Source: Diaporthe sp. PMI_573 (lineage: Eukaryota > Ascomycota > Sordariomycetes > Diaporthales > Diaporthaceae). From it: DNA of 64,000 nucleotides. The position numbers and the translations under genes are program-made. The notes under the pieces are model-generated. The model did no database searches, was not told the DNA's origin, and saw only the letters and a program-made list of their open reading frames with translations. Location of the stretch: positions 62,001-126,000 of the forward strand of contig JAJTUP010000062.1 of NCBI GenBank assembly GCA_021399435.1, read 5' to 3'. Positions 1-10,798 of this stretch are shown here, piece after piece (position 1 is the stretch's first letter; every line of letters begins with the position of its first letter).

Positions 1-342
1 AGCCCAGTTCTGGGCCTGTGGAGCTCGGCCCCCCTGCATTCGGACCCCTGGAGCTGTCATCATAACAAGCTCCCAGGGCTTATCGATGGTTGGATGGCCG
101 GGAGGCGGGTCGATCCCAGATCTAGGGTATCTTCGCCCCGCCATTCCCGTTGCTTATCAAGCAAAAATTTAGAAATCAAAGTGCCTAGGTACCATCGAAG
201 GCGACAGCCTCGTCGTCAATCCTTCTGGCCTGTCGGCATACATTTCGAGCCTGACATTCCCTCGTTTTCGTGGCCTTGATCACCGTAAGCTACCCTTTTC
301 AGAGTCAAAAATCTCCAGAATCCAGCAAGAACAGCCGCCAAG
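1..342. other. 5' flank of SQT1
   Basis: Non-coding leader and promoter region before the ATG at 343. The start context is favourable (purine at -3). No repeat and no convincing second gene is visible. Short forward and reverse open frames here are overlaps with the GC-rich gene downstream. Confidence 0.6.
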
Positions 343-1923
343 ATGTCCTCGAAGCCCCACCACGACCCCGCCTCTGACGAGGAGCCCGATGTCGTCGACA
401 TGGAGGAAGTCGCCGAGGAGATCCCAACAGAGAATGCGGATGGGGACATTGACATGTCCGAGCCCGATGATGACGAAGGGGAAGAGCTCCAACTCGTGAA
501 CGACTCGGTCGCATACTTCGACGCCCACAAGGACTCCGTCTTCGCCATCGCCCAACACCCCACCAACCCAGACATCGTAGCTACCGGCGGCAGCGAGGGA
601 GACTCCGACGATGCTCCAGGAAAGGGATATGTGTTTGTGGTCCCCGACATTGCGCAGAACGATGGGCCTGTGCTGCCACCAAGCTTCGCCGCCGACCCCC
701 AGGCCGCGGCGAGAGAGATGGCCAGCCAGAAGGAGAACGTGCAGATCCAGCCCGTCTTTGTGGTCGACGGACACACCGACTCGATCAACTCGTTGGCCTT
801 CACACTACCAAACGGAGAGTTCCTGGTTTCGGGCGGCCTGGATGGTCGGCTGAAGGCGTACAGGGTCGACGCGTCAAAACCAAGCTTCACGTTCGCCGGC
901 GAGAGCCAGGAAGTCCCCGAGGTAAACTGGCTGGCGCCGTGCCCCAGCACCGACTACCCCAACACCATTGCCCTGGGAGCCTCGGACGGCTCCGTCTGGG
1001 TGTACACAATCGACCCCTCGGATGCCACAACTCCACTCCAGATCGTCCAGACATTCTTCCTGCACACCTCAAGCTGCACGGCCGGCGCATGGACACCCGA
1101 TGGGTCCTTGCTCGCCACAGTGGACGAAGAAAGCAGTCTGTACGTATGGGACGTGTGGGGGCTGGCCGCTGCCAAGGGCCACGTGAGTGACAACGGCCAG
1201 ACCGTGGTCTCCCTCACGCCAGCGGATCAGAGGTTCGCTGTGGAGGGCGGTCTCTTCTCCGTCGCCATTGAGCCGAGAGGAGGATACCTGGCTGTTGGTG
1301 GTGCTGGAGGAGCCATCAGGATCGTCGGTCTGCCAAGACTCACGGAACAGACGGCAGGAGCCACACCACAAGCGGGCTCGAAAGCAGGAAAGGCCAAGGG
1401 CGTCAAGGCAGGGGCAACACGGGGGCCTGGCGCCGAGGCACAGGCAGGTCAGATCCTGGCAGCATTACAAGTGCAGGCCGACGGTATCGAGACGCTGGCC
1501 TTCGCCCCAGGCTCTGCATCGGTACCTCTCCTGGCTGCAGGCTCGGTGGACGGCAGCATCACGGTCTACGACCCAAGCCGGTCGTTTTCCGTGCGGCGGC
1601 ACATCCAGGGTGCGCATGACGAGTTCAGTGTCGTCAAAGTCGAGTGGGTCAAGCAGGCACAGACTACAGGGCCAGCCGCAGCACAACAGCAGTGGTTGCT
1701 GACGAGTTGCGGCATGGACGGCGTGGTGAGGAGGTGGAACCTGCAGGGCGCGAGTCCTACACAGCACGTTCCCAATGCAACGGTTGCGGGTCTCGAGAGA
1801 GAGTGGAGGGGTCACCGGGGAGACGGCGAAGGTGGTGGGGTGTTGGGTTTTGTGCAGGGACTTGATGGGAAGAGGGTCATCACTGCCGGCGATGATGGGA
1901 TTGTGCTAGTATTCCAGGCATAG
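343..1923 (+). CDS. SQT1: WD40 ribosome-assembly protein (SQT1/AAMP family)
   Basis: Single-exon gene, 526 aa. The N-terminus (about residues 1-50) is very acidic, followed by WD40 blades whose ends are visible as DGRLKAYRV, DGSVWVYTI, ESSLYVWDV, DGSITVYDP and DGVVRRWNL. An acidic leader before a single beta-propeller is the arrangement of yeast Sqt1 and human AAMP. From family knowledge, Sqt1 captures nascent ribosomal protein uL16 (Rpl10) and escorts it to the pre-60S subunit. An Ala/Gly/Lys-rich insert near residues 340-365 looks like a surface loop. The start was chosen as the first ATG of the frame, directly before the acidic segment. The neighbouring small genes give no functional hint. 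A different WD40 protein is possible, but acidic leader plus length favour SQT1. Confidence 0.88.
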   Translation: MSSKPHHDPASDEEPDVVDMEEVAEEIPTENADGDIDMSEPDDDEGEELQLVNDSVAYFDAHKDSVFAIAQHPTNPDIVATGGSEGDSDDAPGKGYVFVVPDIAQNDGPVLPPSFAADPQAAAREMASQKENVQIQPVFVVDGHTDSINSLAFTLPNGEFLVSGGLDGRLKAYRVDASKPSFTFAGESQEVPEVNWLAPCPSTDYPNTIALGASDGSVWVYTIDPSDATTPLQIVQTFFLHTSSCTAGAWTPDGSLLATVDEESSLYVWDVWGLAAAKGHVSDNGQTVVSLTPADQRFAVEGGLFSVAIEPRGGYLAVGGAGGAIRIVGLPRLTEQTAGATPQAGSKAGKAKGVKAGATRGPGAEAQAGQILAALQVQADGIETLAFAPGSASVPLLAAGSVDGSITVYDPSRSFSVRRHIQGAHDEFSVVKVEWVKQAQTTGPAAAQQQWLLTSCGMDGVVRRWNLQGASPTQHVPNATVAGLEREWRGHRGDGEGGGVLGFVQGLDGKRVITAGDDGIVLVFQA

Positions 1924-2492
1924 ACAGTAGATATAATACATGGCTCGAGTCGGCTCAACAAGCCAAACAGATGCACTTAGATAACCAAAAATAATACGGA
2001 ACTACTTCACAGGGTTTCACCTGCAGCATTCGCATGGCTTGTTGAGTTCTTCATGTACCATGCTCACCGTTTTCGAAACCTCTGAGAGATCACATGCCAT
2101 TCTTCAATCAGCCTGTCTATCATAATATCAGGCAGGAGCCAACCTGCAAGATCACACAAGGAGAGCATATGCTCTTGTATAATCAGGAGCGACCCATTGA
2201 TGGCCATTCTTTCCGTTTGCTCTGCTTAAATCGAACTCATTTGGCTCAGATGAGAACCCGGCAGACTTTCACCTTCTTTCGTCCTTCTCTTGGCACAGAC
2301 ACCACATATTCTCAAATTCACAGAATCGCAAGATTTCCAACATCTTAGTTCTCATCGAATCTGGAAAAGCCATTGGTCTACCATCGACAAGATTGAACAT
2401 GGACAGCCTTCGCAGCATCGTATTAATTTCAGTAACCGAGCTTTCCCTGGTGCCCCCCGGCCTCTACACGAATAGGACAATAGAATCCTCGT
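1924..2492. other. intergenic spacer
   Basis: About 570 bp between SQT1 and the first small coiled-coil gene. It presumably holds the SQT1 3' end and the next promoter. Open frames here are short, with no recognisable protein features. No repeat seen. Confidence 0.5.
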
Positions 2493-2873
2493 ATGTGCGC
2501 GATTTCCCACCACGAGGAATTGGTCATGGCAGCGAAATCCGAGTGTGAACCAGAAGGGGAGACAGAAGAGCTGGTGACAGACAGACAGACAGTCTTTTCC
2601 GATCTCCTCGAGACACTGAAATCAGACTGCCGCAAAACTCTACGAGGCATCCAAGACTGGGGAGATTTGCTCAATGCGCTCGATTCTGCGGAGAAACTGA
2701 AGCAAGAGCTGATACAGGCGCTCGATGCCGTGGACAAAATGAAACAAGAGCTGGTAGACGAAGAGAGGAGACCGGGAGGACAGATTGTGGAGTTGAAGGA
2801 CAGGGACAACCAGCGAACAAATATTTTCAAGTCCGCATGGCATGTCATGTCTGATCAGATTGAATCCAACTGA
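2493..2873 (+). CDS. small coiled-coil hypothetical protein 1
   Basis: Open frame of 126 aa from ATG 2493. The protein is acidic and Lys/Glu/Gln/Leu-rich. Residues about 30-105 show heptad-like spacing of Leu/Ile/Val (for example LLNALDSAEKLKQELIQAL), predicting a coiled coil. There is no signal peptide, membrane segment or family I recognise. It is the first of four small genes on the same strand between 2.4 and 7.9 kb, most of which are coiled-coil-like and probably of one kind. No intron is needed, though extra exons cannot be excluded because homologues are unknown. Support comes from the coding-like composition and the run of similar neighbours. Confidence 0.42.
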   Translation: MCAISHHEELVMAAKSECEPEGETEELVTDRQTVFSDLLETLKSDCRKTLRGIQDWGDLLNALDSAEKLKQELIQALDAVDKMKQELVDEERRPGGQIVELKDRDNQRTNIFKSAWHVMSDQIESN

Positions 2874-4471
2874 CCACCAGAGGAAAGTTCTGCGCCTGGT
2901 GGAAGTTCGACAGAGACTCATGATCAGCTGACTGGCGGATCTTCAGCACAATATCGGCGACTGCAGCTGGACCTCGATTGGGGAAGCATTGGACCCAGGC
3001 GGCTAAGTCACCATCACGGTATTCGGATTTGCACTACTGAGCGATCACTGTTTCAGGAAGCCTCAAAAATGGTAAGCGGACATGCAGTATCCCGATGTCC
3101 TCGGGTTGGGGGGCCAACAAACCTTGAAGATGCAGTCAATGTTGTTTACAACCTAGGTATGTCAGATTCCGGGGGCAATAAATCAGAATGACACATCCCA
3201 GCTTCAACCACATCCTCTCCTGTTAAATGGTCAATAATATCTATACAGTTATGCAGACACAACTCCTCATGAGAATACTTAGAAGAAGGTCTCTGCACGG
3301 TGGTCTGACCATTTTTGTGGTTAACTTTTGACAACTCGAAATAGCGTCCTCAAATCTTATCAAGGCTAAATCGGAGACCACACCAGAAAGTCTACAGGCC
3401 GAATCACGGACGAGCAGAGCATCCGATTTTAAGCGGCAGACAGCATTTGCCACTGGTTCTTGAGGGGATTGGTAAGGCCAGTCTACTCCTTGCTCCTACC
3501 GCTGGTCATCTCTGGAGACGGAGGGCCAGGTATGTATAAGACTTGGCCATGCTCCCTGAAAGGTCCTGCCAGCTGTTTCCCCGTGAAACCTCTGGCCATT
3601 ACACACGTTATTACAATAACACAGCCACATTCTTGAAAATCAAAAGCCGTTGCGGAGCTCCTGTGGCTTGCCTACCTTCCACTCGGTTATCATATAGATT
3701 GTTCTATAAGAGGGACTCCCTCATGGGACAACATCCTGTGGGATAGTCTCCTGCCACGCAGCAGACGCTAAGGAAAAGCTCTTTGAAAATTCTGATCATG
3801 GACATCCAAAACATCTGTGCTCAGCGGTACCTCTTGCCATACCACTATTGGGATGGATGCCTGGACCTCATTCGTGTCAAACCACTTCTTTGATGGAAGA
3901 GAGCCGGGGAGACTGAGACACAATGATCTGGATGCCCAGATGCTCTCAAACAAAGTTCCAGGGTCCTGGATAACTGAGGCTATTCAGTCAACATGAGCCC
4001 TTTGTTGTTTCTGTCTGAGAGAGATTGGGTCTTTAATCACACCCACTCATCGGGCCAATATATGGAAAGGAGAGGCTCTAGGGCCTGTTTCAAACTTTGC
4101 TCGCAAAGAACTTTCAGCCATGGAATGCGCTCTTCGGGAATATAGGACTCCTTGAACATGGATTTCTCGGATACAGATGTGAGTCTTGAGGTCTTTTGTC
4201 TGTTTTGTCCCACCAAAAGAAGTTGACTTTGTCCATGGATCAACCAGGCACGCAGCAAACTCTCGTCCTGGGCTTCACACAGATTGACAATTTAAGATCC
4301 ATCTCCTGGCTTCCCAAAACCACAGCCCTAGTCACAGCACACCCTCAGTCACTCAGTGAGAGCATACCGTCAGAGCAGGTAATCCATCAGCTGTCCGCCA
4401 GGAGTATTTGATCAGATATGCTAACTCGTGTGACCAGCACTTGATAGCCACTCATCCCTTCTGGGCCGAGA
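2874..4471. other. gene-poor spacer
   Basis: About 1.6 kb without a supportable gene. Open frames on both strands are under 75 codons and show no domain, signal peptide or compositional bias. The base composition is more AT-rich than the flanking genes. It could hold a decayed member of the neighbouring coiled-coil genes, but no alignable remnant was found by eye. Confidence 0.45.
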
Positions 4472-5116
4472 ATGTCTTCACCAACCCACAGAGACCCGGC
4501 TCATGTCCGTGACAACAACGTCCTTGTCTCGTCTTTGGGCCTCATGGCCGAAAACCTGCTCACAGATACGTGGGATCTTGTGACGAACAACAATGACGCA
4601 GGCAGATTTGCAAAACTCACAACCAAAGACGCAGAGCTCTCATCCCAGCTCACGGAAATCATCCTTTGCATCAACGACATCGAGATCAAAATTGACAGAG
4701 AAGGTAATTAACAAGCTCTCATCCGCCGAACTTGCAAGGACTTCACAGATCAGCGTCGTCGTCTCATGATTTGGCTCCAACGTCACGAACTTGCCGACGA
4801 ATTGGAAGACGCTTGCCTTGCTGGTGACTCGAAACTCTCCATCCTAGTTGCCTTGGAGACGGATTCAGTCCTCAGGTGGTTCCAGTCTTTGCCATACAAT
4901 GAGTTGGTGTACAAGCTGTGTCTTATGGACAGTAATGAGAGGATGACAACCTATTTTCGACAATACGCGAAGGTTGTCTCTGAGCTGATGGTTTTGAACA
5001 ATACAATCACCTCTGTCAGGCTGGCGACACTGAAGAGCCAACAACAGGATTTAGAGATGCGGATGCTTGGTGCCGCGGAGGCCTGTGGAGAGCTTGAGGT
5101 AAGACCTGAGGTTTGA
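4472..5116 (+). CDS. small helical hypothetical protein 2 (one short intron)
   Basis: Best model: exons 4472-4703 and 4749-5116, giving 199 aa. The intron 4704-4748 begins GTAAT and ends CACAG. Splicing it out joins two open frames in phase with no stop. At 45 nt it is at the lower limit for filamentous fungi, so the join is an inference. The protein is helical and charged, with heptad-like stretches near residues 45-75 and 150-190, and no recognisable domain. It lies on the same strand as the other three small genes. Alternatives are two separate short ORFs or a decaying gene. Confidence 0.42.
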
Positions 5117-6147
5117 CTGGATGAACCCAATCTGTGGCCAGATTGAGGATGAGCGTGAGGCACATTTCCACCTTCATCACGGGATCATACATGACAGCAA
5201 CTTGCATCAGAAAGCCATTCAAGAATTTCCTGGCTGTCATTCCGGGGGAAGGCCAACATGCGGACGCAGCCAGCCACCACTTGCAGCTAATATCCGCAGC
5301 AGCCTTCTCTGCTATCGAGCAAGCAGCTTGAGGGCCAATTGAGGAAACCCACGGTGTTGACTTTGGAACGGGCCTGGAACTGCTCTTCTTTGTGACCATC
5401 AGGGGGGGGGGGGAATTGACATGGAGCCGTCAGCCCTAAGAGGGCAATCCTTCTGGCCTGGCCCTCCCTGGCTGTGTTGGTTCTACGTGGAGCTGCAGCT
5501 GAATTAGCCATCCAGTCGAGAATTGACAGAGACTCTTATTTTTCTATAGGTCTTGAAAGGCAAAGAAGACCCCGCAGTGAGCTTCCAAGCCCACTGGTCA
5601 ATATCGAAGTACCCCAGGTAGATCAGGAGTCTTCCTAGGTACCTGGCAGCAACTCGCCTAGATACCACCACCCAGCTGCATGTCAGTCTCTTGGACAAAG
5701 ACTAAGAGACTCAACGAGCGCCTGCACCCAGACAGCACAGAATCACATCATTTCAATCAGATCACTATCTATCCAACACGCTACAAGTCCAGGGCTCTTG
5801 GAGTGACAAGAGAATAAGCACTTGGTATGTTTGCAGCCTGATACTTGAACATGCTTGCAGACGTGTCAAATATTGACTGTTGAATCCACAGGCCGCGTCC
5901 AATCACATTGACTTGCCTCTATCTCTGCTCGAGCTTTTCCAAAGAGGAATACGACCCGCACAACAAAAATGCTGCCTCGTTCTTCTGTGACCGTGTTTGA
6001 TCTGGGTTATCGGTCTGGAAACCCTCGCAGATTCCTCGACCAAGTTGATAGTAAGCTCAAGTGCTGTTCCTGCATTTTTCAGTGGCACCCCCAAATATAA
6101 CCAGTACTTCCTGGCATCTAATCAGCGTGGAAATAGTGGGAATCAAC
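5117..6147. other. intergenic spacer with a G12 tract
   Basis: About 1 kb with no supportable gene. It contains an uninterrupted run of 12 G at 5402-5413. Near 5633-5645 lies a CCTAGGTACC-type palindromic motif that recurs elsewhere in the window. The last 100 bp have pyrimidine stretches and an AG before the next ATG, so a 5' UTR intron for the following gene is possible. Confidence 0.5.
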
Positions 6148-6597
6148 ATGGGAGGGCTGGTTCAGGTGGACCGGCAGGCGCTTGCCACAGAGCGCGACCA
6201 GGGGCATGACTTTCTCAACCGACTACGTCTCACTCACTCCGCTGCGGAGCTCGACCTCAAGGACTTCATCACCGAGGAAGAGAAGCTAGGAAGCATGAAG
6301 GAGAAGCTCCAGAGCGACCTCTCGGAGCACGCCAAGCGTGTGGAGAATGCGCACATGCAACTCGACCTCAATTCCGCGACGGGTCTGGAGCTGGCCCACA
6401 AGAACCTGCGCGTCGAGCTATCTGTCCGTTTCCGAGACCTGGGCCAGAAGGCCATGGAGCTGTTGGAGACCATCAAGGCGACTCACAAGAGGGTGTCTGA
6501 GATCGAGATCGACATCATTCGGACAGAGCACCGCCTGCGTGTGATCGATTCACAGCTCCGTCCTGTCAACAACCTCAACGACGCACTGAATGTCTGA
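6148..6597 (+). CDS. small coiled-coil hypothetical protein 3
   Basis: 149 aa from ATG 6148, which has a good context (ATCAAC before ATG). The frame is open further upstream, but that part reads as untranslated leader. Almost the whole protein is predicted alpha-helical coiled coil: charged residues with regularly spaced Leu/Ile/Met from about residue 15 to 135. The codon choice is GC-rich, with many C/G third positions, like the conserved genes of the window, which supports real coding. There is no transmembrane segment or signal peptide and no recognised family. Third in the same-strand series. Confidence 0.58.
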   Translation: MGGLVQVDRQALATERDQGHDFLNRLRLTHSAAELDLKDFITEEEKLGSMKEKLQSDLSEHAKRVENAHMQLDLNSATGLELAHKNLRVELSVRFRDLGQKAMELLETIKATHKRVSEIEIDIIRTEHRLRVIDSQLRPVNNLNDALNV

Positions 6598-7374
6598 GAA
6601 AGAGGTCTTCGGCGGAGGGAAACGAAATATGGCGATCAGAAGCAGGGCGTGGGAAGTGTCCCTGATGGTAAGCCTCGGGGTGTGTAGATGAACCGAAAGA
6701 CAGCTACCTAGGTAGCTAGAGGATACTCGGCTACGATAATTTGACGAAGAGAGATTCATGCAATGCTCACCCTGACAGTGTCCGGCAGAGATTGCTACAA
6801 GAGAGTGAAGGAAGTCTATGAAAAGGCATTGGCTTGCAGCAGATTGTGATTGATTTCTACGGACACCCCAGTTAGATTTAGGGTCATCGTCTTACGCCAC
6901 ATGTCCACAACATTTGTCCATTGTTCTGTTCTTGGAACCGATTGTGTCTAATCCGAATTGATCAGAGTGGGCATTGAGTGCGATAATTACTTGGTCGACT
7001 CCAACTCGGTCTGAGCAGACGACGGCCTTCATGCGACAGACTTGAGAACATCAAGGGTAGCATTGCACTTCAGCAAAAATGATGCATGGTGACAATGTGT
7101 CCTCCCAGACTGGCAATGCTGTGGGCCCAGGGGTGATTTCATGAGATGGGATGAGCGGTGGACATCACCCTCCAGGGCTTGAAATGTAAGCTGAGCGAGC
7201 TGTTACCTGTCTGGTTGCCAGGTGACTTTAATCACCTTCATACTGCACCACACCCTCCCTCAATCTCGAATACCTGCAAGGTCCTCCCGTCCGTCCCTTG
7301 CCAACCCAGCAGAAACCAGCCTGAAAACTCGTTGGGAAACACAAACTGCCACTATTTCCCCGAAAGCTGCCAAC
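6598..7374. other. intergenic spacer
   Basis: About 780 bp with no supportable gene. A CTACCTAGGTAG palindromic motif lies near 6706-6717. The final 150 bp, before the ATG at 7375, are C-rich and A-rich, as is typical of a fungal 5' leader. Confidence 0.5.
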
Positions 7375-7893
7375 ATGCCTTCACCCAGAGACCATCTCCA
7401 AGCCCTCGAGAAGGAGCTCGCTCTACTTCAGACAGTGCTCACCGCCAACAAGCACACAGTGGCCGGCCTCAACCAAGCATGCCGCGACACACGCGCCGAA
7501 TTCGACGACATGAACAAGAAACACGCACAGCTTACTCGCGCCTTCGAAAACTGCAGAACGGACCTGTGGTCTGCCTCGTCTAGGACGGACCGGAAGGCCG
7601 CCGCACGGGCGGAGGAAAGGATGGGCTCCGTGGTCGAGGAGCAGGTCAAGATCCAGAGGCGTCTGCCCCAGATGTACAGGAAGCTGGGGGAGATGGTTGG
7701 AGCTCGGGATTCGACGAGGGAGAGCATCAGGGAGTACAAGGACAAGGTCGACAGGAAGGTGGAAGAGATTCACACGCTCAGACCGTGTCAGAGCCTCGCC
7801 TGCGCTCACTGCGGAAGGGGCAGCGCTGCAGCGCTGCAGAAGGTCAAGGTCAACCTCAAGGACCGAGTGGCAAGGATCCTGAGGGCCGAGTAA
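7375..7893 (+). CDS. small coiled-coil hypothetical protein 4
   Basis: 172 aa from ATG 7375 (context GCCAACATGC, close to the fungal Kozak preference). An upstream in-frame start at 7222 would add a leader of non-coding character, so it was not used. Residues about 5-140 are charged and heptad-like, with helices rich in Glu, Lys, Arg and Leu. A short Cys cluster (CQSLACAHC) sits near residue 140, where it could bind metal or disulphide-link. GC-rich third positions support coding. No known domain. It is the last of the four small same-strand genes. Its stop is only 93 bp from the stop of the convergent gene. Confidence 0.62.
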   Translation: MPSPRDHLQALEKELALLQTVLTANKHTVAGLNQACRDTRAEFDDMNKKHAQLTRAFENCRTDLWSASSRTDRKAAARAEERMGSVVEEQVKIQRRLPQMYRKLGEMVGARDSTRESIREYKDKVDRKVEEIHTLRPCQSLACAHCGRGSAAALQKVKVNLKDRVARILRAE

Positions 7894-7986
7894 ATGGGCA
7901 TCGCCGGGCTTGTCACTTTTGGGGGCTGAACAACTGGACAACAGTGGATTGATCGGGCTTGTGCTTCATTCTCGGCCAGCTAGCGA

Positions 7987-10798
7987 TCACGAAGGCACAA
8001 CTTTCACCGTGGCAGAGCCCGAATTCAGAGGAACTTGCCAGCCCAACCTCGCCGCCTTGACACCTGTGCCGGTGACCGTGTAGCCCGCGTCCCCGGACTC
8101 CCTGCTCACCCAGATGTTGGTCGCGTTCGCCGTCGGGGTGCCGTCCAGCTGGCCCAGGGTCACCGAAAGAGACCTGTCGCCTGCCGTGTACGTAAACTCC
8201 TTGATCACGCCGGCGTCGATTTCCAACAGGATCCCGAGCGGGCCGACAAAGGCCCTGCGGCGCGCCGCATCCTTGGGCGTCACCGTGACCGCGCCGCCCG
8301 TGCCTCCGACGCTGCCTCCGTATGCCACCAAGCCCAGGTCCTCGTCTTCGACCAGGTACGAGCCGGTGCCGAGCGTCAGGCCCAGGAAGTTGGGGCCGTA
8401 GTCGCCGCTGTACCCGTCCCAGGCCAGCGTGTCTGGGAAGGAGTGGAAGGAGGCGGCTGCGAACCCATCGCTGTTGATGTTGGACAGTGGGCCGTTCATG
8501 CCGCCGTACCCGATGCGGAGGAGGTACGTGTCGTTGGGGTTGCTGCGGAACGCCGACAGCGCGACGAGGGAGTTCAGGCCGGAGCCGTAGTGGTGGATCT
8601 GTCGCTCGATGCGCTGCAGCTTGCCGCCGTAGCTATTCCCAGGTCAGTTGGTGCTGCGTCCGCACGAGTGGCAGAAAGGGTCTCTGCGTCAGACGCCCAG
8701 CTTACATGTTGTCCCAGTAACGCCTCGCGTTTCCATTCCAGCCCCAGTGGGCAACAGTCGGCTGGAAGCCCAAGACGGTCCCCAGCGTCTTTTGTGCTGT
8801 GGCCGTGTACCCGAAATACTTGGACCAGTAGTACACTCCCTCCTGGCCGGTGGAGTCCCAGGCCATCTCAGACCCGAAGGGGTCCTCCTGCGAGTTCCAG
8901 AGGACGGCGCGCTGGCGCATCTTGCCCTCGATGTCGTTGGCCTTGGCAGTGAAGCCTTCACGCTTCAGGTCCCGAAGGAGCTCCCCAAACACCGTCTCAC
9001 CCATGAGCCCGACCGTGGAGTATCCGATCAACCAGTTGCCCCTCGAGTCCTGCGCCATTGCGGACATGACGGTGCTGTAGCTCTGGTTGAGGTACCAGTC
9101 CCACGGGTGCTTGGTCAGGGTTCCAGGGTACGCCCTTCCGGCGCGGTACAATGCCCAGTATGCGGCCGCGACGTGGACGTAGTTGTATGCCCGGTCGGTG
9201 GCATAGGCGCTCTGCTGGTTCCATGACGTCCAGCTCCCCCAGTTGAATTCCGTCGAGTATGTGTAGCCAGAAAGGCCGTAGTAGAAGGCACTCTTGCGGA
9301 CCTTGAACGTGCCGTCGTTAGGCTGGATCGTCTTGAACAGCACCCCATCCACAAAGGCCTCCAGCTTGGCGATCTCCTGGGCGTTGGGCTGGGCGGCCTG
9401 CTTCATCGCGGCCGCGAGGTATGACCCGGCGCCGCCCTCGTCAGACAGCCCTGCAATCCATACCCGGGAATCCTGCAGGACCTTGGCCTTCTTGCTGTAG
9501 TCATAGCTGATGACAGACGGCGCTCGGCCGAAGGGGTCGCTCGTGTCGGTATAGTATTGCTCCGTAGTCAGGAAATTGCCTAGGTTGGAGAGAGTGGTCG
9601 GCCCGGACTTTGTGATGAAGTAGTGCACGGTCTGAAGCTGCCCGTTGGTATAAGTGATCGTGACCTTCACCCGGCCAAACGCGCTGGACGAGGGCGCCAC
9701 GTTGTAGACGCCAGACGATGCCTGCGTCAGGGTGAGCGCCCCAGCCGGCTCAACGGCCACCTTGGAGACGCCGCCACCTGACCCTGGGTTCACAAGGAGC
9801 TGCGCCGTCAGGTCCTGGGGCACGATGAAGCCAGGGACGCCGCGCACGTACGGGGTCTTTGTGGCCTGGACCGCATCGTCAATCTCCCTGATACCGCCCT
9901 TGGCAAGCGAAAACCTCAAACCAAACGTCAAGGACTGGCCCGCCGCAACGGTACGCGAGGTCGGGGTGTTCCAAGGCACACTGCCTTTCCACTCATTCTC
10001 TGCGTAGGCCTTGGTCACGGTCTGCCACTCGTAGAAGCCCTCAAAGACTTGGCTGCCGTACGCCGTGGCGGCGTAGGATCTCTCAGCCAGGTTACGGTAC
10101 GCCTCCAGCGGCGTGTCTCCAAGCGGCGTGACAACCAGAGCCGCCCCGTTACCGTTGATGGGCGCGACGCGGATAAACCCTCCATGCAGGCCAACATAGG
10201 GGTCAGAGAGCGAGCACAGCTGTTGGGTCTCAGCCGCGGAGCGGTTTGTAAAGATGCTGTTGAACTCGGCCGGGAAGCCGAGGCTACCAACTTCGATGGA
10301 GCTGGACCCAGTGTTGGTCAAGGTGAATGACAGGCCGAGATCACCGTCGACATCAAGCCACTCCCGGGAGATGTTCAGAGCTGCGGTGTTGGTTGGAAGC
10401 GTCGGGGCCAAGTTTGAAGCAGCCAGTCTTTTCCCACTCGTGCCGTTCCCAGCGCCCGAGACGACCTTGACCGGCTGCCGTGCGGCCGCAGAATCGCCGT
10501 TGATCCAGGCCGTGCTGCCGACGGGCCTGTACCGAAAAGTCACGTCTCCCCAGTGGTACTGGCCGTTGCCAGCGCGGAAGGGCAGATAGCCGAAAGGGAG
10601 GAAGTCGAAGGACCCTCCGGCCGCCTTCAGGGAGGCCAGGACTTGTGCATCACGAACAAGCTGGAGATCGAAGTTCTGAGTCTTGAGAGTGGTGTAGCCG
10701 TTGCCAAGGCCCAGGTTGTCACCTTGGGCATGCACAGACGGGGCCAGACTCACGAGAGAGGCCAGCGACGCCAGAAGCAGATATCCCAGACGCGCCAT
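7987..10798 (-). CDS. large secreted glycoside-hydrolase-like protein
   Basis: Two exons: 10798-8706 and 8632-7987, with intron 8633-8705 (GTAAG...AATAG). The join gives 912 aa. Residues 1-24 form a signal peptide (Leu/Ala core, cleavage after VHA). The first half is beta-rich with Gly/Ser/Thr repeats. From about residue 430 there are aromatic-rich helical segments (for example HWGWNGNARRYWDN) typical of (alpha/alpha)-barrel carbohydrate enzymes, then a beta-sandwich-like C-terminus. Several N-x-S/T sites are present. From memory this resembles a fungal secreted family often labelled DUF5695 or loosely 'glycoside hydrolase', so the catalytic activity is inferred and the substrate unknown. An AT-rich TATATAT element lies about 90 bp upstream of the start. 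The gene is convergent with coiled-coil gene 4. Confidence 0.82.
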
